From NCBI GenBank assembly GCA_964012715.1, contig CAXGUG010000073.1, positions 1 to 20,585 of the forward strand: 20,585 nt of DNA, given 5' to 3'. The position numbers and the translations under genes were made by a program. This DNA comes from UBA1479 sp964012715. GTDB taxonomy: Bacteria > Pseudomonadota > Alphaproteobacteria > Rhodospirillales > Casp-alpha2. Below the pieces are notes generated by a model that was not told the origin of the DNA, ran no database searches, and saw only the letters and a list, made by a program, of their open reading frames with translations. Of this stretch, positions 1-6,936 are shown one piece after another (positions within the stretch are counted from its first letter, which is position 1; every line of letters starts with the position of its first letter).

Positions 1-645
1 GTGCAGGGTCAGGCTGACACGTTCGACCCCCCGTTCATCCAGGGCGGTGAGCAATTCCGGCGTGAAGTGCAGGGACGCCGTGGGCGCCGCGACCGCGCCG
101 TCGCGGGCGGCGAACAGGGTTTGATAATCATCCTTGTCGGCGTCGTCGCCTACGGACTCGCGCTTGATATAGGGCGGCAGCGGCATGATGCCGTACTGTT
201 CCAAAGCTTCCTGAAGATCGGGGCCGAATTTGTTGAAGCGCAGGATGACTTCGCCCATGTCCAGTTTGTCGATGACATCGGCGGAAAAGCCGGGCGCGAA
301 AACGATATGGTCGCGCGGGCTGAGCTTGCGGGCCGGGCGGGCGAAGGCGCGCCAGGTCCCGTCTTCGTCCCATTTGTGCAGGGTGACCTCGACCTTCGGG
401 CCGCCTTCGGGGCGACCGGGACGCGACGCGTCGCCGCGCCGCCCGGTCAGGCGCGCGGGGATGACCCGGGTGTCATTGACCACCATGACGTCGCCGGGAC
501 GCAGCAACGACGGCAGGTCGCGAACGACACGGTCATGCAGGCCGTCCGGGGCGACTTCCAACAGGCGCGCGGCGTCGCGGGGGCTGACCGGCTTTTGCGC
601 GATCAGTTCCGGCGGCAGGTCGAAATCGAACAGGTCGACTTTCAT
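1..645 (-). CDS. queA: tRNA preQ1(34) S-adenosylmethionine ribosyltransferase-isomerase (QueA), 3' end cut off
   Basis: QueA transfers and isomerises the ribosyl group of S-adenosylmethionine onto preQ1 at the wobble base of GUN-anticodon tRNAs, giving epoxyqueuosine; it is a cytosolic enzyme of queuosine synthesis. The reverse strand reads from ATG at 645-643 with the typical QueA N-terminus (MKVDLFDFDLPPELIAQKP), then SPRDAARLL, a VVNDTRVIPARL block near residues 52-63 and a PLPPYIKR block in the second half. 215 codons are visible of a usual 340-360; the frame stays open at base 1, where LTLH is the start of the family's LHVGAGTF motif. No strong Shine-Dalgarno precedes the ATG. Family assignment is confident; only the N-terminal two thirds is seen. 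Confidence 0.95.
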   Translation of the reverse strand, partial: MKVDLFDFDLPPELIAQKPVSPRDAARLLEVAPDGLHDRVVRDLPSLLRPGDVMVVNDTRVIPARLTGRRGDASRPGRPEGGPKVEVTLHKWDEDGTWRAFARPARKLSPRDHIVFAPGFSADVIDKLDMGEVILRFNKFGPDLQEALEQYGIMPLPPYIKRESVGDDADKDDYQTLFAARDGAVAAPTASLHFTPELLTALDERGVERVSLTLH

Positions 646-681
646 AGGGACGTATTCCGGGTGCAGCGGGGGTCGGCGGGG

Positions 682-710
682 AACCTATGCCAACGCGCGG
701 CGATTGTCAG
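682..710 (-). promoter_or_regulatory. Possible sigma70 promoter of queA
   Basis: On the minus strand, CTGACA (710-705, five of six consensus -35 bases) is followed by a 17-base spacer and a weak -10, TAGGTT (687-682, three of six). Transcription would begin about 30 bases before the queA ATG. The weak -10 keeps this tentative. Confidence 0.25.
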
Positions 711-786
711 GGAATTCTTGGCGGGCTAACGTTTTCGTTCGGTCCGATAGGGGCCGGAGCAAATCAACAAGCCGTTAGGGGGTTCC

Positions 787-1011
787 ATGATCCGTTTGCT
801 TCTTGCGATTTTGATTCCGTGGTTCGTGTTCTTCACCATCGGTCGCCCGATCCAAGGCATCATCTGCCTGATCCTGCAATGTACGCTGATCGGCTGGATT
901 CCCGCCGCGATCTGGGCCATTTGGGCGCTGAACAACTACAACACCGATAAGAAGATCGCCCAGGCCGGTTTGGGCGGCGGCAGCATGGGCGGCGACAGCG
1001 GCGAAAGCTGA
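787..1011 (+). CDS. YqaE/Pmp3 family small membrane protein
   Basis: This 74-residue protein has two hydrophobic helices (about residues 2-18 and 25-47) with the PIQGIICLILQ and IGWIPAAIWAIWAL blocks typical of the YqaE/Pmp3 family (Pfam PF01679), small inner-membrane proteins tied to membrane potential and stress. After NNYNTDKKI comes a Gly/Ser-rich tail (GLGGGSMGGDSGES) that makes it longer than the usual 50-60 residues. The ATG is preceded by AGGGGG at 777-782, a short-spaced Shine-Dalgarno. It stands alone on the plus strand between queA (divergent) and a convergent membrane-protein gene. The family call is firm; its physiological role is not. Confidence 0.85.
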   Translation: MIRLLLAILIPWFVFFTIGRPIQGIICLILQCTLIGWIPAAIWAIWALNNYNTDKKIAQAGLGGGSMGGDSGES

Positions 1012-1016
1012 TTTAG

Positions 1017-1045
1017 CCGGCCCGTTCCCCGGCGATCAGGGCCGG
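1017..1045. terminator. GC-rich hairpin between convergent genes
   Basis: CCGGCCC (1017-1023) and GGGCCGG (1039-1045) form a perfect 7-bp stem with a 15-base loop, just past the stop of the YqaE/Pmp3 gene and overlapping the 3' end of the convergent membrane-protein gene. Neither strand has a clear U-tract after the stem, so it may protect 3' ends or be a weak terminator. Confidence 0.3.
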
Positions 1046-1323
1046 GGGCCGAACACGTCGCCCCGCCGGATTCGCGCCATATGGGCCCCGGCGGCGGCGG
1101 CGAAACGCCCCAGAATCATCCTGAGCCCGCGGTTGACGACCAAGAACGCGACCGCGGCCCAGGTATAGGGTTCCCACCATTCGATGACGTGCGGTTCGCC
1201 GCCGAAGGGGGCGATCTGTTCGCGCGTCGACAGCACCGCATAAACAGCGCCCGCGACCGAGGTCGCCGCCGCCAGAGAAACCCAGCGGCCATAGGCGAGA
1301 AGGCGGCGCAACAGAAATCCCAT
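1036..1323 (-). CDS. Small hypothetical membrane protein
   Basis: I do not recognise the family of this 95-residue protein. It has a basic N-terminus (MGFLLRRLLAYGRW), a hydrophobic segment at about residues 16-31, a polar stretch with EPHVIEWWEPY, and a second hydrophobic segment at about 54-70 followed by an Arg-rich tail. This suggests two membrane helices. The ATG (1323-1321) has a strong Shine-Dalgarno, GGAGGAA, seven bases upstream. It lies 29 bases downstream of the Gfo/Idh/MocA gene on the same strand, so the two are probably co-transcribed; nothing else indicates its role. Confidence 0.65.
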   Translation of the reverse strand: MGFLLRRLLAYGRWVSLAAATSVAGAVYAVLSTREQIAPFGGEPHVIEWWEPYTWAAVAFLVVNRGLRMILGRFAAAAGAHMARIRRGDVFGPRP

Positions 1324-1352
1324 TTTGGTTCCTCCGCGCCGCCCGGTCTCTC

Positions 1353-2348
1353 TTAGACGTCTTTCAACAGGACGGGGGTCTTGCTGTCGGCGCTGCGGAT
1401 GACCGCCTCCAGCACCGCTGTCCCGTGCACGGCCTCGTCCGGGGTCAGCGGATAGGCCGCCCCGCCTTCGCAGGCGTCGGCGAAAGCTTCCAGTTCGGCG
1501 CGCTCCATGTCGAACGGGCCGTATTCGATCATCTCTTCCTTGCCGGGGGTTCCGTCGGCTGCGACCTTGCAGACGAACATGCGGTCGTAGCTGTGCATTT
1601 CGGCCCAGCCGCCGGTGCCGAAGACCTGAATGCGCCAGATCGGCGCCGTCGCCGTCAGAGTGCCCAGATAGCCGGTCGCCCCCGAGGCGAAGCGCATCAT
1701 CACCGAGGTCGTGTCGTCGGTCGGGATTTTTAGGAACTGACGATCGGAGCGGGCGACGACCTCGTCGACCGAGCCCATCAGGTTGATGAAGGCATCGACG
1801 ACATGGATGCCCATCGGGGTCATGCCGCCGGCCGGGCTTTCGTCGGCCTGGGCGCGCCAGCTTTCCGGCGGATAGCGCAGCCCGCCGGATCCGCTCAAGT
1901 TGCCTTCGATATGAAGAATCTGGCCCAACTCGCCGCCCTCGATCATTTCCTTGATCTTCATGGTGATCGGATGAAAGCGTCGGTTGTGGCCAAGGGCCAG
2001 AACCACGCCCGCCGCTGCGGCGGCGTCGGCAGCGGCCTGGGCGCTGGCCCGGTCAAGGGTGAACGGCTTTTCGATGAAAATCTGTTTGCCCGCGGCGGCG
2101 GCGGCAATGACCTGGTCCGCGTGCTGGCTGTGCGGGGTGGCAAGCACGACCGCGTCCAATTCAGGATCGTTCAGCAGGTCGGCCAAACCGTCGCGCAGGT
2201 CGATCCCTTTCTCGGCGCAGTAATTCTGCGCCCGCGCCTTGCGGCCGGTACACCCGGCGGTGAAGGTGATCTTGTCGCTCTTGCCGTGGACGGAATTGAC
2301 GAGAGTCTGGCCCCAACGGCCCAGTCCGGCGATACCTGCCTTGATCAT
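1353..2348 (-). CDS. Gfo/Idh/MocA family NAD(P)-dependent oxidoreductase
   Basis: This 331-residue protein has the usual family length. The N-terminal Rossmann fold has GIAGLGRWGQ (residues 5-14, the nucleotide-binding Gly motif) and LATPHSQHAD (69-78); the family FIEKP motif is at 91-95, with its Lys present. The C-terminal alpha/beta dimerisation domain follows from about residue 125. At the substrate site the sequence is GGMTPMGIH (174-182): the usual catalytic His is kept (H182), but the Asp normally four residues before it is Pro. Members oxidise or reduce sugars, inositols and related polyols; the substrate here is unknown. The start has AAGGAAG about eight bases upstream. It is divergent from the DMT transporter gene. 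Confidence 0.9.
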   Translation of the reverse strand: MIKAGIAGLGRWGQTLVNSVHGKSDKITFTAGCTGRKARAQNYCAEKGIDLRDGLADLLNDPELDAVVLATPHSQHADQVIAAAAAGKQIFIEKPFTLDRASAQAAADAAAAAGVVLALGHNRRFHPITMKIKEMIEGGELGQILHIEGNLSGSGGLRYPPESWRAQADESPAGGMTPMGIHVVDAFINLMGSVDEVVARSDRQFLKIPTDDTTSVMMRFASGATGYLGTLTATAPIWRIQVFGTGGWAEMHSYDRMFVCKVAADGTPGKEEMIEYGPFDMERAELEAFADACEGGAAYPLTPDEAVHGTAVLEAVIRSADSKTPVLLKDV

Positions 2349-2370
2349 GCGTATGCTTCCTTAACCCAAG

Positions 2371-2400
2371 ATTTTATCTGTAATTGGCACCATGGTTGAA
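2371..2400 (-). promoter_or_regulatory. Possible promoter of the Gfo/Idh/MocA gene
   Basis: On the minus strand TTCAAC (2400-2395, weak -35) precedes TAAAAT (2376-2371, five of six -10 bases) with an 18-base spacer. The -10 is good and suitably placed before the Shine-Dalgarno, but the -35 is poor. Confidence 0.3.
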
Positions 2401-2412
2401 GGGATGACCTTA

Positions 2413-2440
2413 TTGCCAGACCTTCCGCCGCGTCTATAGT
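2413..2440 (+). promoter_or_regulatory. Near-consensus sigma70 promoter abutting the DMT transporter start
   Basis: TTGCCA (2413-2418, five of six) and TATAGT (2435-2440, five of six) are separated by 16 bases. Transcription normally starts 6-8 bases after the -10, here at or next to A2447, the first base of the ATG. No Shine-Dalgarno lies between. This is the best-looking promoter in the window and implies a leaderless mRNA. Confidence 0.6.
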
Positions 2441-2446
2441 GAAGCC

Positions 2447-3397
2447 ATGGCGACCACCCCGGACCTTACTCCCCATCCACCGGTTCACGAGCAAACAGGT
2501 CCACGGAAGGTCGACAACTTCCGGGGCATGCTGTTCATGCTCCTCGGCGCGACGCTGATCGCGTTCCTGCACACGCTGGTTCGCGACATGACGCAGGAAC
2601 TCCATTCCTTCGAGGTCGCGTTCTTTCGTAATCTGATCGTCCTGCTGGTCTTGACCCCGGCGTTGCTGCGTCAGGACCGCTCGACCTGGAAAAGCAAGCG
2701 CCCCGACCTGCAATTGCTGCGCGGCATCGTCGGTCTTGGGGCGATGCTGAGCTGGTTCTACACGCTGTCGATCGTGCCGGTGGCCGACGCGACGGCGTTG
2801 AGCTTTACCGTGGTGCTGTTCACGTCCCTGGGCGCTGTCTTCCTGCTGCGCGAGAAAATGGGCATGCGCCGCTGGGGCGCGCTGATCGTCGGGTTCATCG
2901 GAACCTTGATCATCCTGCGCCCCGGCTTTCAGGAAATCAGCGCTGGATACCTCTGGGCCCTAGGCTCAACATTTATGTGGGCGGGGGCGTTGCTGCTGGT
3001 GAAGGTGCTGGTGCGCTACGATTCACCCATCACCATCGTGTTCTATTCGTCGGTCTATTTCACGCCCGCGACGTTGCTGTTGGCCGTGTTCGTGTGGGAA
3101 TGGCCGACCTGGATGCAGCTGGGCGAGCTGATCATCATCGGTCTGTTGGCGGCGGCGGCCCATGTCAGCATGGCCAAGGCCATGCAACTGGGCGAGGCCA
3201 CGGCGGTCATGCCCGTCGATTTCACCCGCCTGTTATGGGCGGCGGGCCTGGGTTTCGTGATGTTCGGCGAATTTCCGGATATGTGGACCTGGGTCGGCGG
3301 TACGGTGGTGTTCTGTTCCACCCTGTACATCACCTATCGCGAGCATCGGGCGAAAAGCGCCCTCGAAGGCGTGAACCTCAAAACCTCCGAGGGCTGA
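2447..3397 (+). CDS. DMT superfamily transporter with two EamA domains
   Basis: This 316-residue inner-membrane protein has about ten hydrophobic helices in two EamA repeats (roughly residues 27-158 and 166-296), the layout of drug/metabolite exporters. Typical family blocks include FRNLIVLLVLTPAL in helix 2, ADATALSFTVVLFTSLGAVFLLREK and GFIGTLIILRPG in the first repeat, and AAAAHVSMAKAMQLGEAT in the second. The first 24 residues are polar and cytoplasmic. The ATG has no Shine-Dalgarno and sits seven bases after a -10 box; M28 (ATG 2528) could be an alternative but would begin at the first helix. It converges on the CoA-transferase gene with an 18-base gap. Members export amino acids, nucleotides or drugs; the substrate is unknown. 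Confidence 0.9.
   Translation: MATTPDLTPHPPVHEQTGPRKVDNFRGMLFMLLGATLIAFLHTLVRDMTQELHSFEVAFFRNLIVLLVLTPALLRQDRSTWKSKRPDLQLLRGIVGLGAMLSWFYTLSIVPVADATALSFTVVLFTSLGAVFLLREKMGMRRWGALIVGFIGTLIILRPGFQEISAGYLWALGSTFMWAGALLLVKVLVRYDSPITIVFYSSVYFTPATLLLAVFVWEWPTWMQLGELIIIGLLAAAAHVSMAKAMQLGEATAVMPVDFTRLLWAAGLGFVMFGEFPDMWTWVGGTVVFCSTLYITYREHRAKSALEGVNLKTSEG
3351..3394 (-). terminator. Possible intrinsic terminator of the CoA-transferase gene, inside the DMT gene's 3' end
   Basis: In minus-strand RNA, GCCCUCG-GAGG (3394 downward) pairs with CCUU-CGAGGGC (ending at 3359), giving an 11-bp stem with one G-U pair and a 14-base loop, then GCUUUUCG. The stem is weaker on the plus strand, where the wobble becomes an A-C mismatch, so it points to the minus-strand transcript. 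It lies about 20 bases past the CoA-transferase stop. Confidence 0.4.
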
Positions 3398-3415
3398 TCT
3401 TTCGCCGACTGCGGT

Positions 3416-4828
3416 TTAAAACGCGGGCCAGATCGGATCGTGGGTGCCCAGCGGCACCGAACCCGAAGCCCAATAAGGCTGCGTTTCCGACATCTGCACC
3501 ACGGGCTTCAGATGCGCCATCGGCCCCCAGACCGTATCGTGGGTTTCCATCAAATCGGCGACGTCCTCGAACGTCGGCTCGGGCAGTTGCTTGAGCGACG
3601 CATCGCCGACGCGGCCCAGTCCGTTGACCCAATGGCCGATCTGCGCCAGCGACAGGCGGACCATCCAGCTACCGCCTTCGGTGACGCGGCGGTGCAGGGC
3701 GGCCATGGCGCCGAACGCCGCCAGATAGCCGGTGACGTAGTCATAGGCCTGCGCGGGGAGGTGGCGGGGGGTGGTGCCGTCGCCGTGTTCCCACACCGGC
3801 CCCATGGCGCATTGCACCAGGGAATCGAACCCGCGCCGCCAGTTCCATGGCCCTTCGTGGCTCCAGGCGCAAAGGCTGACGAACACGATGCCGGGGCGCA
3901 GTTCGGCCAGTCGTTCCGGCGATAGCCCGCGCGCTGCCAGGGTGCCGGGGCGATGGCCCTGGGTGACCACGTCGGCTTGACGGATCAAGTCGTCCAGGCG
4001 GTCGCGGTCGGCGGCTTCGCGAAGGTCCAGGTCGGCGGCAAGCTTGCCCAGGCCCGTGTCCTGAACAAGGTTCACGCCGTCCGGCCGATCCGCCCGGCCG
4101 ATCCGCATCACTTGCGCGCCGTGCTCGGCCAAGGTTCGGCCGCTGACAGGACCGGCAAGGACGCGCGTCAGTTCCAGGGCGCGCACGCCGGACAGTGGGC
4201 GGTCTCCCTGGGGCAGGGGTTCGGCCGGGGCATCGCCAATTTTTTCGATCGACATCAGGGGTAGGGCCGCAACGGCCTGTCCTTGCGGATGGGCCGCCCA
4301 TTCCTCGGCGGTGCGGACCATGAAGGCGCAAAGGTTCTTTTCCTTGCCGGCTTCTTCGAAGTCCTGGGCCTTCCATGTCTTCAGCGCGGCGTCGACGGCG
4401 GGGCGCTCGGGCGCGCAGTTCAGGACGCTCAGGATGTCCTGGGCCAGCCAGGGGTAATTGCAGTGCAGCTGGATCCACCGCCCGTCACCGCATTGATACA
4501 GCCCGGAGATATCGGCCCAGACTTCACCCCGGTCGGCGGCATCCAGGCGAACGTGCCGGTTCGACCGCATCGCCATGGCGGCGGCGCGGTGGTCGACGGC
4601 GATATCCTGATGGCGCCCTGTTTTCGTCTGATGCAAGGCATCGGCGGCAAGGCCGACCGCGCCCAACACGGCCGCGCCGGCGGTGGCCAGGCGAAAGTTG
4701 CAGGGCAGGATCGGGTCGCTGCCGGTGAAGGCGACTGAATCCGCGCGCCGTCCACCCCAGGCGACCGTTTCGAGAACGCTGTCCAGGGCTTGCTGCGTCG
4801 TGGGTTGCGAGGGCTTGGGCGTGGGCAT
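3416..4828 (-). CDS. Family III (CaiB/BaiF) CoA-transferase, long form with extra N-terminal half
   Basis: Family III enzymes move CoA between carboxylic acids through an aspartyl-CoA intermediate. The canonical fold begins late in this 470-residue protein: LSGVRALELTRVLAGPVSGR (213-232) is the usual N-terminal motif, followed by HRPGTLAARGL (292-302), VSLCAWSHEGPW (317-328), and AYDYVTGYLAAFGAMAAL (361-378), in which D363 is the probable catalytic Asp. Residues about 45-190 look like a second, degenerate copy of the C-terminal part (ATAGAAVLGAVGLA then TGRHQDIAVD), with Arg where the Asp would lie. Usual members have about 380-410 residues. The start has AAGGAT nine bases upstream. It is transcribed away from the peptide-transport locus; substrate unknown. 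Confidence 0.85.
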   Translation of the reverse strand: MPTPKPSQPTTQQALDSVLETVAWGGRRADSVAFTGSDPILPCNFRLATAGAAVLGAVGLAADALHQTKTGRHQDIAVDHRAAAMAMRSNRHVRLDAADRGEVWADISGLYQCGDGRWIQLHCNYPWLAQDILSVLNCAPERPAVDAALKTWKAQDFEEAGKEKNLCAFMVRTAEEWAAHPQGQAVAALPLMSIEKIGDAPAEPLPQGDRPLSGVRALELTRVLAGPVSGRTLAEHGAQVMRIGRADRPDGVNLVQDTGLGKLAADLDLREAADRDRLDDLIRQADVVTQGHRPGTLAARGLSPERLAELRPGIVFVSLCAWSHEGPWNWRRGFDSLVQCAMGPVWEHGDGTTPRHLPAQAYDYVTGYLAAFGAMAALHRRVTEGGSWMVRLSLAQIGHWVNGLGRVGDASLKQLPEPTFEDVADLMETHDTVWGPMAHLKPVVQMSETQPYWASGSVPLGTHDPIWPAF

Positions 4829-4955
4829 GTGGATGTATCCTTGGTTTTATCTATTTATGCGGATGTCTCGGCCAATCTTGGTCGATAATTCGCAGGGGGC
4901 TGCCCCCCGATATTCCCGAGTTTGCAAGGTGAGGGGCGGGCATGAGACGAGAAAT

Positions 4956-4977
4956 TTCAAACCTGTGAAGATTTGAA
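4956..4977. repeat. Inverted repeat TTCAAA-N10-TTTGAA
   Basis: Perfect 6-base arms (4956-4961 and 4972-4977) are spaced by 10 bases, 128 bases upstream of the CoA-transferase start and about 400 before the binding-protein gene. The centre-to-centre distance of 16 bases does not match an obvious known operator. In an AT-rich patch this could be chance. Confidence 0.25.
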
Positions 4978-5057
4978 CAAAAATTGACTCGCTCGCGCGA
5001 CATATGAAAGCACATTCCGTTCGTTGTTGGATAAGCTTTCTCAATCCTTTCGCGGTG

Positions 5058-5100
5058 ATCTGGCCGAGATAAGGGAGCACGCAAGTGTATCTGGCCAGAT
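5058..5100. promoter_or_regulatory. Paired palindromic boxes, possible operator
   Basis: ATCTGGCCAGAT (5089-5100) is a perfect 12-base palindrome, and ATCTGGCCGAGAT (5058-5070) is a near copy; the starts are 31 bases apart, about three turns of the helix. TCTCGGCCA at 4866-4874, next to the CoA-transferase start, is the exact inverse of nine bases of the first box. Dyad sites like this are typical of GntR- or TetR-type repressors, but no regulator gene is in the window. Confidence 0.4.
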
Positions 5101-5154
5101 GCGAACAAAAGCGCAGTCCAATGCGTACGCGATACCAACGAAGGAGCGGTGCCG

Positions 5155-5268
5155 ATGTGGGAGAATCAGCCGCCGCGCCGGCCATTGTTGGCCGTCGCAT
5201 TGTCTGTGTTCAGTTCTCACAGGCGAACCGTGCGGCCCCGAAGTGCTTCCTTGCAATCGCACTGCTGA
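5155..5268 (+). CDS. Possible 37-residue leader peptide or small protein
   Basis: ATG at 5155 follows a perfect AAGGAG (5141-5146) at eight bases, the best Shine-Dalgarno in the region, and opens 37 codons ending at TGA 5266-5268. The product has a short hydrophobic stretch (PLLAVALSVFSS, residues 10-21) between basic segments and resembles nothing I know. It ends 110 bases before the binding-protein gene, so it could be an upstream ORF that affects expression. The product is Arg/Ser-rich, as out-of-frame GC-rich DNA often is, so it may be fortuitous. Confidence 0.25.
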   Translation: MWENQPPRRPLLAVALSVFSSHRRTVRPRSASLQSHC

Positions 5269-5378
5269 TACTTTGAAATGTTGTTGGTTTTCCCACCCGG
5301 GAAGATCGACCGTGCCGGCCGGTGAATTTCAACGGCGTAAAAAACGGGCGGCAGGGAACCGAACTAAGGGAGCGCTAA

Positions 5379-6917
5379 ATGTTTCGCAAAATTCTAAAAA
5401 CTCTGCCACTTGCGGCCGTCGCTTTAGGCGTCTGCAGCGGCGTCGCGATGGCGGGCAAGTCCAACGATACGTTGGTCTGGGCCACCGACCGTGAAACCGC
5501 GGTCGTCGATCCGTACTACAACCGGACCCGCGAACTGGTCATCATGGGCCACGCCGGATGGGACGGTCTGCTGTATCGCAACGTCGAAACCGGTGAATAC
5601 GAGCCGTTGTTGGCCAAATCCTACAAATGGGTCGACAACCTGACCCTGGATTTCGAGCTGCGTGACGACGTCGTGTTCCACGACGGTTCGACCTTCGGCC
5701 CGGAAGATGTCGTCTATACGGTCAAATTCACGACCAATAAGGAAAACGGCATCTACACCTACAACAAGGTGAGCTGGATGAAGGACGCCGAGCAGACGGG
5801 TCCGCACAGCGTTCGCATCCACCTTGAAAAGCCGTTCCCGGCGGCCCTGGCCTATCTGGCTCAGGCCGTTTACATCCTGCCCGACGGTCACTACGACAAG
5901 GCGCCGACCACTAAGGAAGGCAAGAAGGATTACACTTCGGTTCCGCCGATCGGTACCGGCCCGTACAAGGTCATGGAAGTCGTCCCCGGCGAGAAAGTCG
6001 TCATGGAAGCTTTCGACAAGTACATGAAGAACGGTCCCAAGGGACAGCCGGCGATCAAGCACCTGGTTTACCGCACGATCAAGGAAACCAACACGCAGCT
6101 CGCCGAACTGCTGACCGGCGGCATCGACTGGATCTGGAACGTGCCGAAGGATCAGGCCGAAAAGATGGCCGATACCGGTCAGGTCACGGTCGAAAACGCC
6201 AAGACGATGCGCGTCAGCTACATCGCCTTCGACGTTCGTGGTCGTTCCAAGACCAAGTACTTCATGGACAAGCGCGTTCGTGAGGCCTTTGCCCACGCGA
6301 TCAACCGCGAAGCCATCGTGAAGAACCTGGTCGGCCCGGCGTCGGAAGTCATCCATTCTGCCTGTCACCCGGATCAGTTCGGTTGCACGCAGGACGTTCC
6401 GAAGTGGGACTACGATCCGGAGAAGTCGAAGAAGCTGTTGGCCGAAGCCGGTTTCCCGGATGGTCTGGAATTCGACATCTACGCCTATCGTCAGCGTGAA
6501 TTCACCGAAGCCGTGATCAGCGATCTGGCCAAGGTCGGCATGAAGGCCAAACTGAACTTCATGCAGTACCGCAAGCTGCGTGAACTGACCCAGAACGGTG
6601 TGACGCCGGTCTATCACATGACCTGGGGTTCCAGCTCGATCCCCGACGTCGCCGCGATCACCGGTGTGTTCTTCGCCGGCGGCAAGGACGATCCCGCCGA
6701 AGATCCGGAAGTCATCGACCTGATCAACAAGGCCGGTAACACGACCGACACCGAAGAACGTAAGGCCCTGTACAAGAAAGCCCTGACCAAGATCTCGGGC
6801 GAGCTGTATTGGCTGCCGATGTTCACCTACGTTCAGTACTACGTCTACAACAAGGATCTGAAGATTCAGACCCCGCCGGACGCCATTCCGCGGTTCTTCA
6901 CCGCCAGCTGGAAATAA
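5379..6917 (+). CDS. Periplasmic peptide-binding protein of a Dpp/Opp-type ABC importer (SBP family 5)
   Basis: The 512-residue product starts with a Sec signal peptide: MFRKILK, a hydrophobic core, and a cleavage site after AMA (residue 25). There is no proper lipobox, so it should be soluble in the periplasm. The mature part shows family 5 features: YEPLLAKSYKWVDNLTLDFELR, DVVFHDGSTFGPEDVVYTVKF, PIGTGPYKV, then VREAFAHAINREAIVKNLV and YDPEKSKKLLAEAGFPDG. The length is normal. Two cysteines in HSACHPDQFGCT may form a disulfide. GGGAG precedes the start by seven bases. It is the first gene of the importer; family 5 proteins bind di- and oligopeptides, opines, nickel or sugars, so ligand identity is inferred only from the hydrolases downstream. 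Confidence 0.93.
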   Translation: MFRKILKTLPLAAVALGVCSGVAMAGKSNDTLVWATDRETAVVDPYYNRTRELVIMGHAGWDGLLYRNVETGEYEPLLAKSYKWVDNLTLDFELRDDVVFHDGSTFGPEDVVYTVKFTTNKENGIYTYNKVSWMKDAEQTGPHSVRIHLEKPFPAALAYLAQAVYILPDGHYDKAPTTKEGKKDYTSVPPIGTGPYKVMEVVPGEKVVMEAFDKYMKNGPKGQPAIKHLVYRTIKETNTQLAELLTGGIDWIWNVPKDQAEKMADTGQVTVENAKTMRVSYIAFDVRGRSKTKYFMDKRVREAFAHAINREAIVKNLVGPASEVIHSACHPDQFGCTQDVPKWDYDPEKSKKLLAEAGFPDGLEFDIYAYRQREFTEAVISDLAKVGMKAKLNFMQYRKLRELTQNGVTPVYHMTWGSSSIPDVAAITGVFFAGGKDDPAEDPEVIDLINKAGNTTDTEERKALYKKALTKISGELYWLPMFTYVQYYVYNKDLKIQTPPDAIPRFFTASWK

Positions 6918-6936
6918 CGTTCGGATGAACAAGCGG

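Larger units (their letters stand above)
4829..5378. other. 550-base divergent intergenic region
   Basis: This gene-free stretch separates the CoA-transferase (minus) from the peptide-binding protein (plus) and is visibly less GC-rich than its flanks. It holds two ATCTGGCC palindromes (5058-5070, 5089-5100), an inverted 9-base match to the first box at 4866-4874, an inverted repeat TTCAAA-N10-TTTGAA (4956-4977), and a short ORF with an ideal ribosome site (5155-5268). A possible promoter for the binding-protein gene is TTGCAA (5251-5256), 17 bases, TGAAAT (5274-5279), four of six at each box. A TTGACT at 4984 has no -10 at proper spacing. No RNA gene is recognised. Confidence 0.6.

Noticed and set aside
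2364..4862. Shared AGATAAAA upstream of both the Gfo/Idh/MocA and CoA-transferase genes (minus strand) as a common regulatory box
   Set aside because: Eight AT-rich bases in promoter regions are likely to coincide by chance or reflect -10-like sequence; the surroundings do not match.
4984..5012. TTGACT as a -35 box for the binding-protein gene
   Set aside because: TATGAA and CATATG lie only 11-13 bases on, too close, and nothing resembling a -10 occurs at 16-18 bases.
5024..5494. 156-codon plus-strand frame spanning the intergenic region and the start of the binding-protein gene
   Set aside because: It overlaps the signal peptide of the real gene in another frame, has no Shine-Dalgarno and no recognisable sequence.
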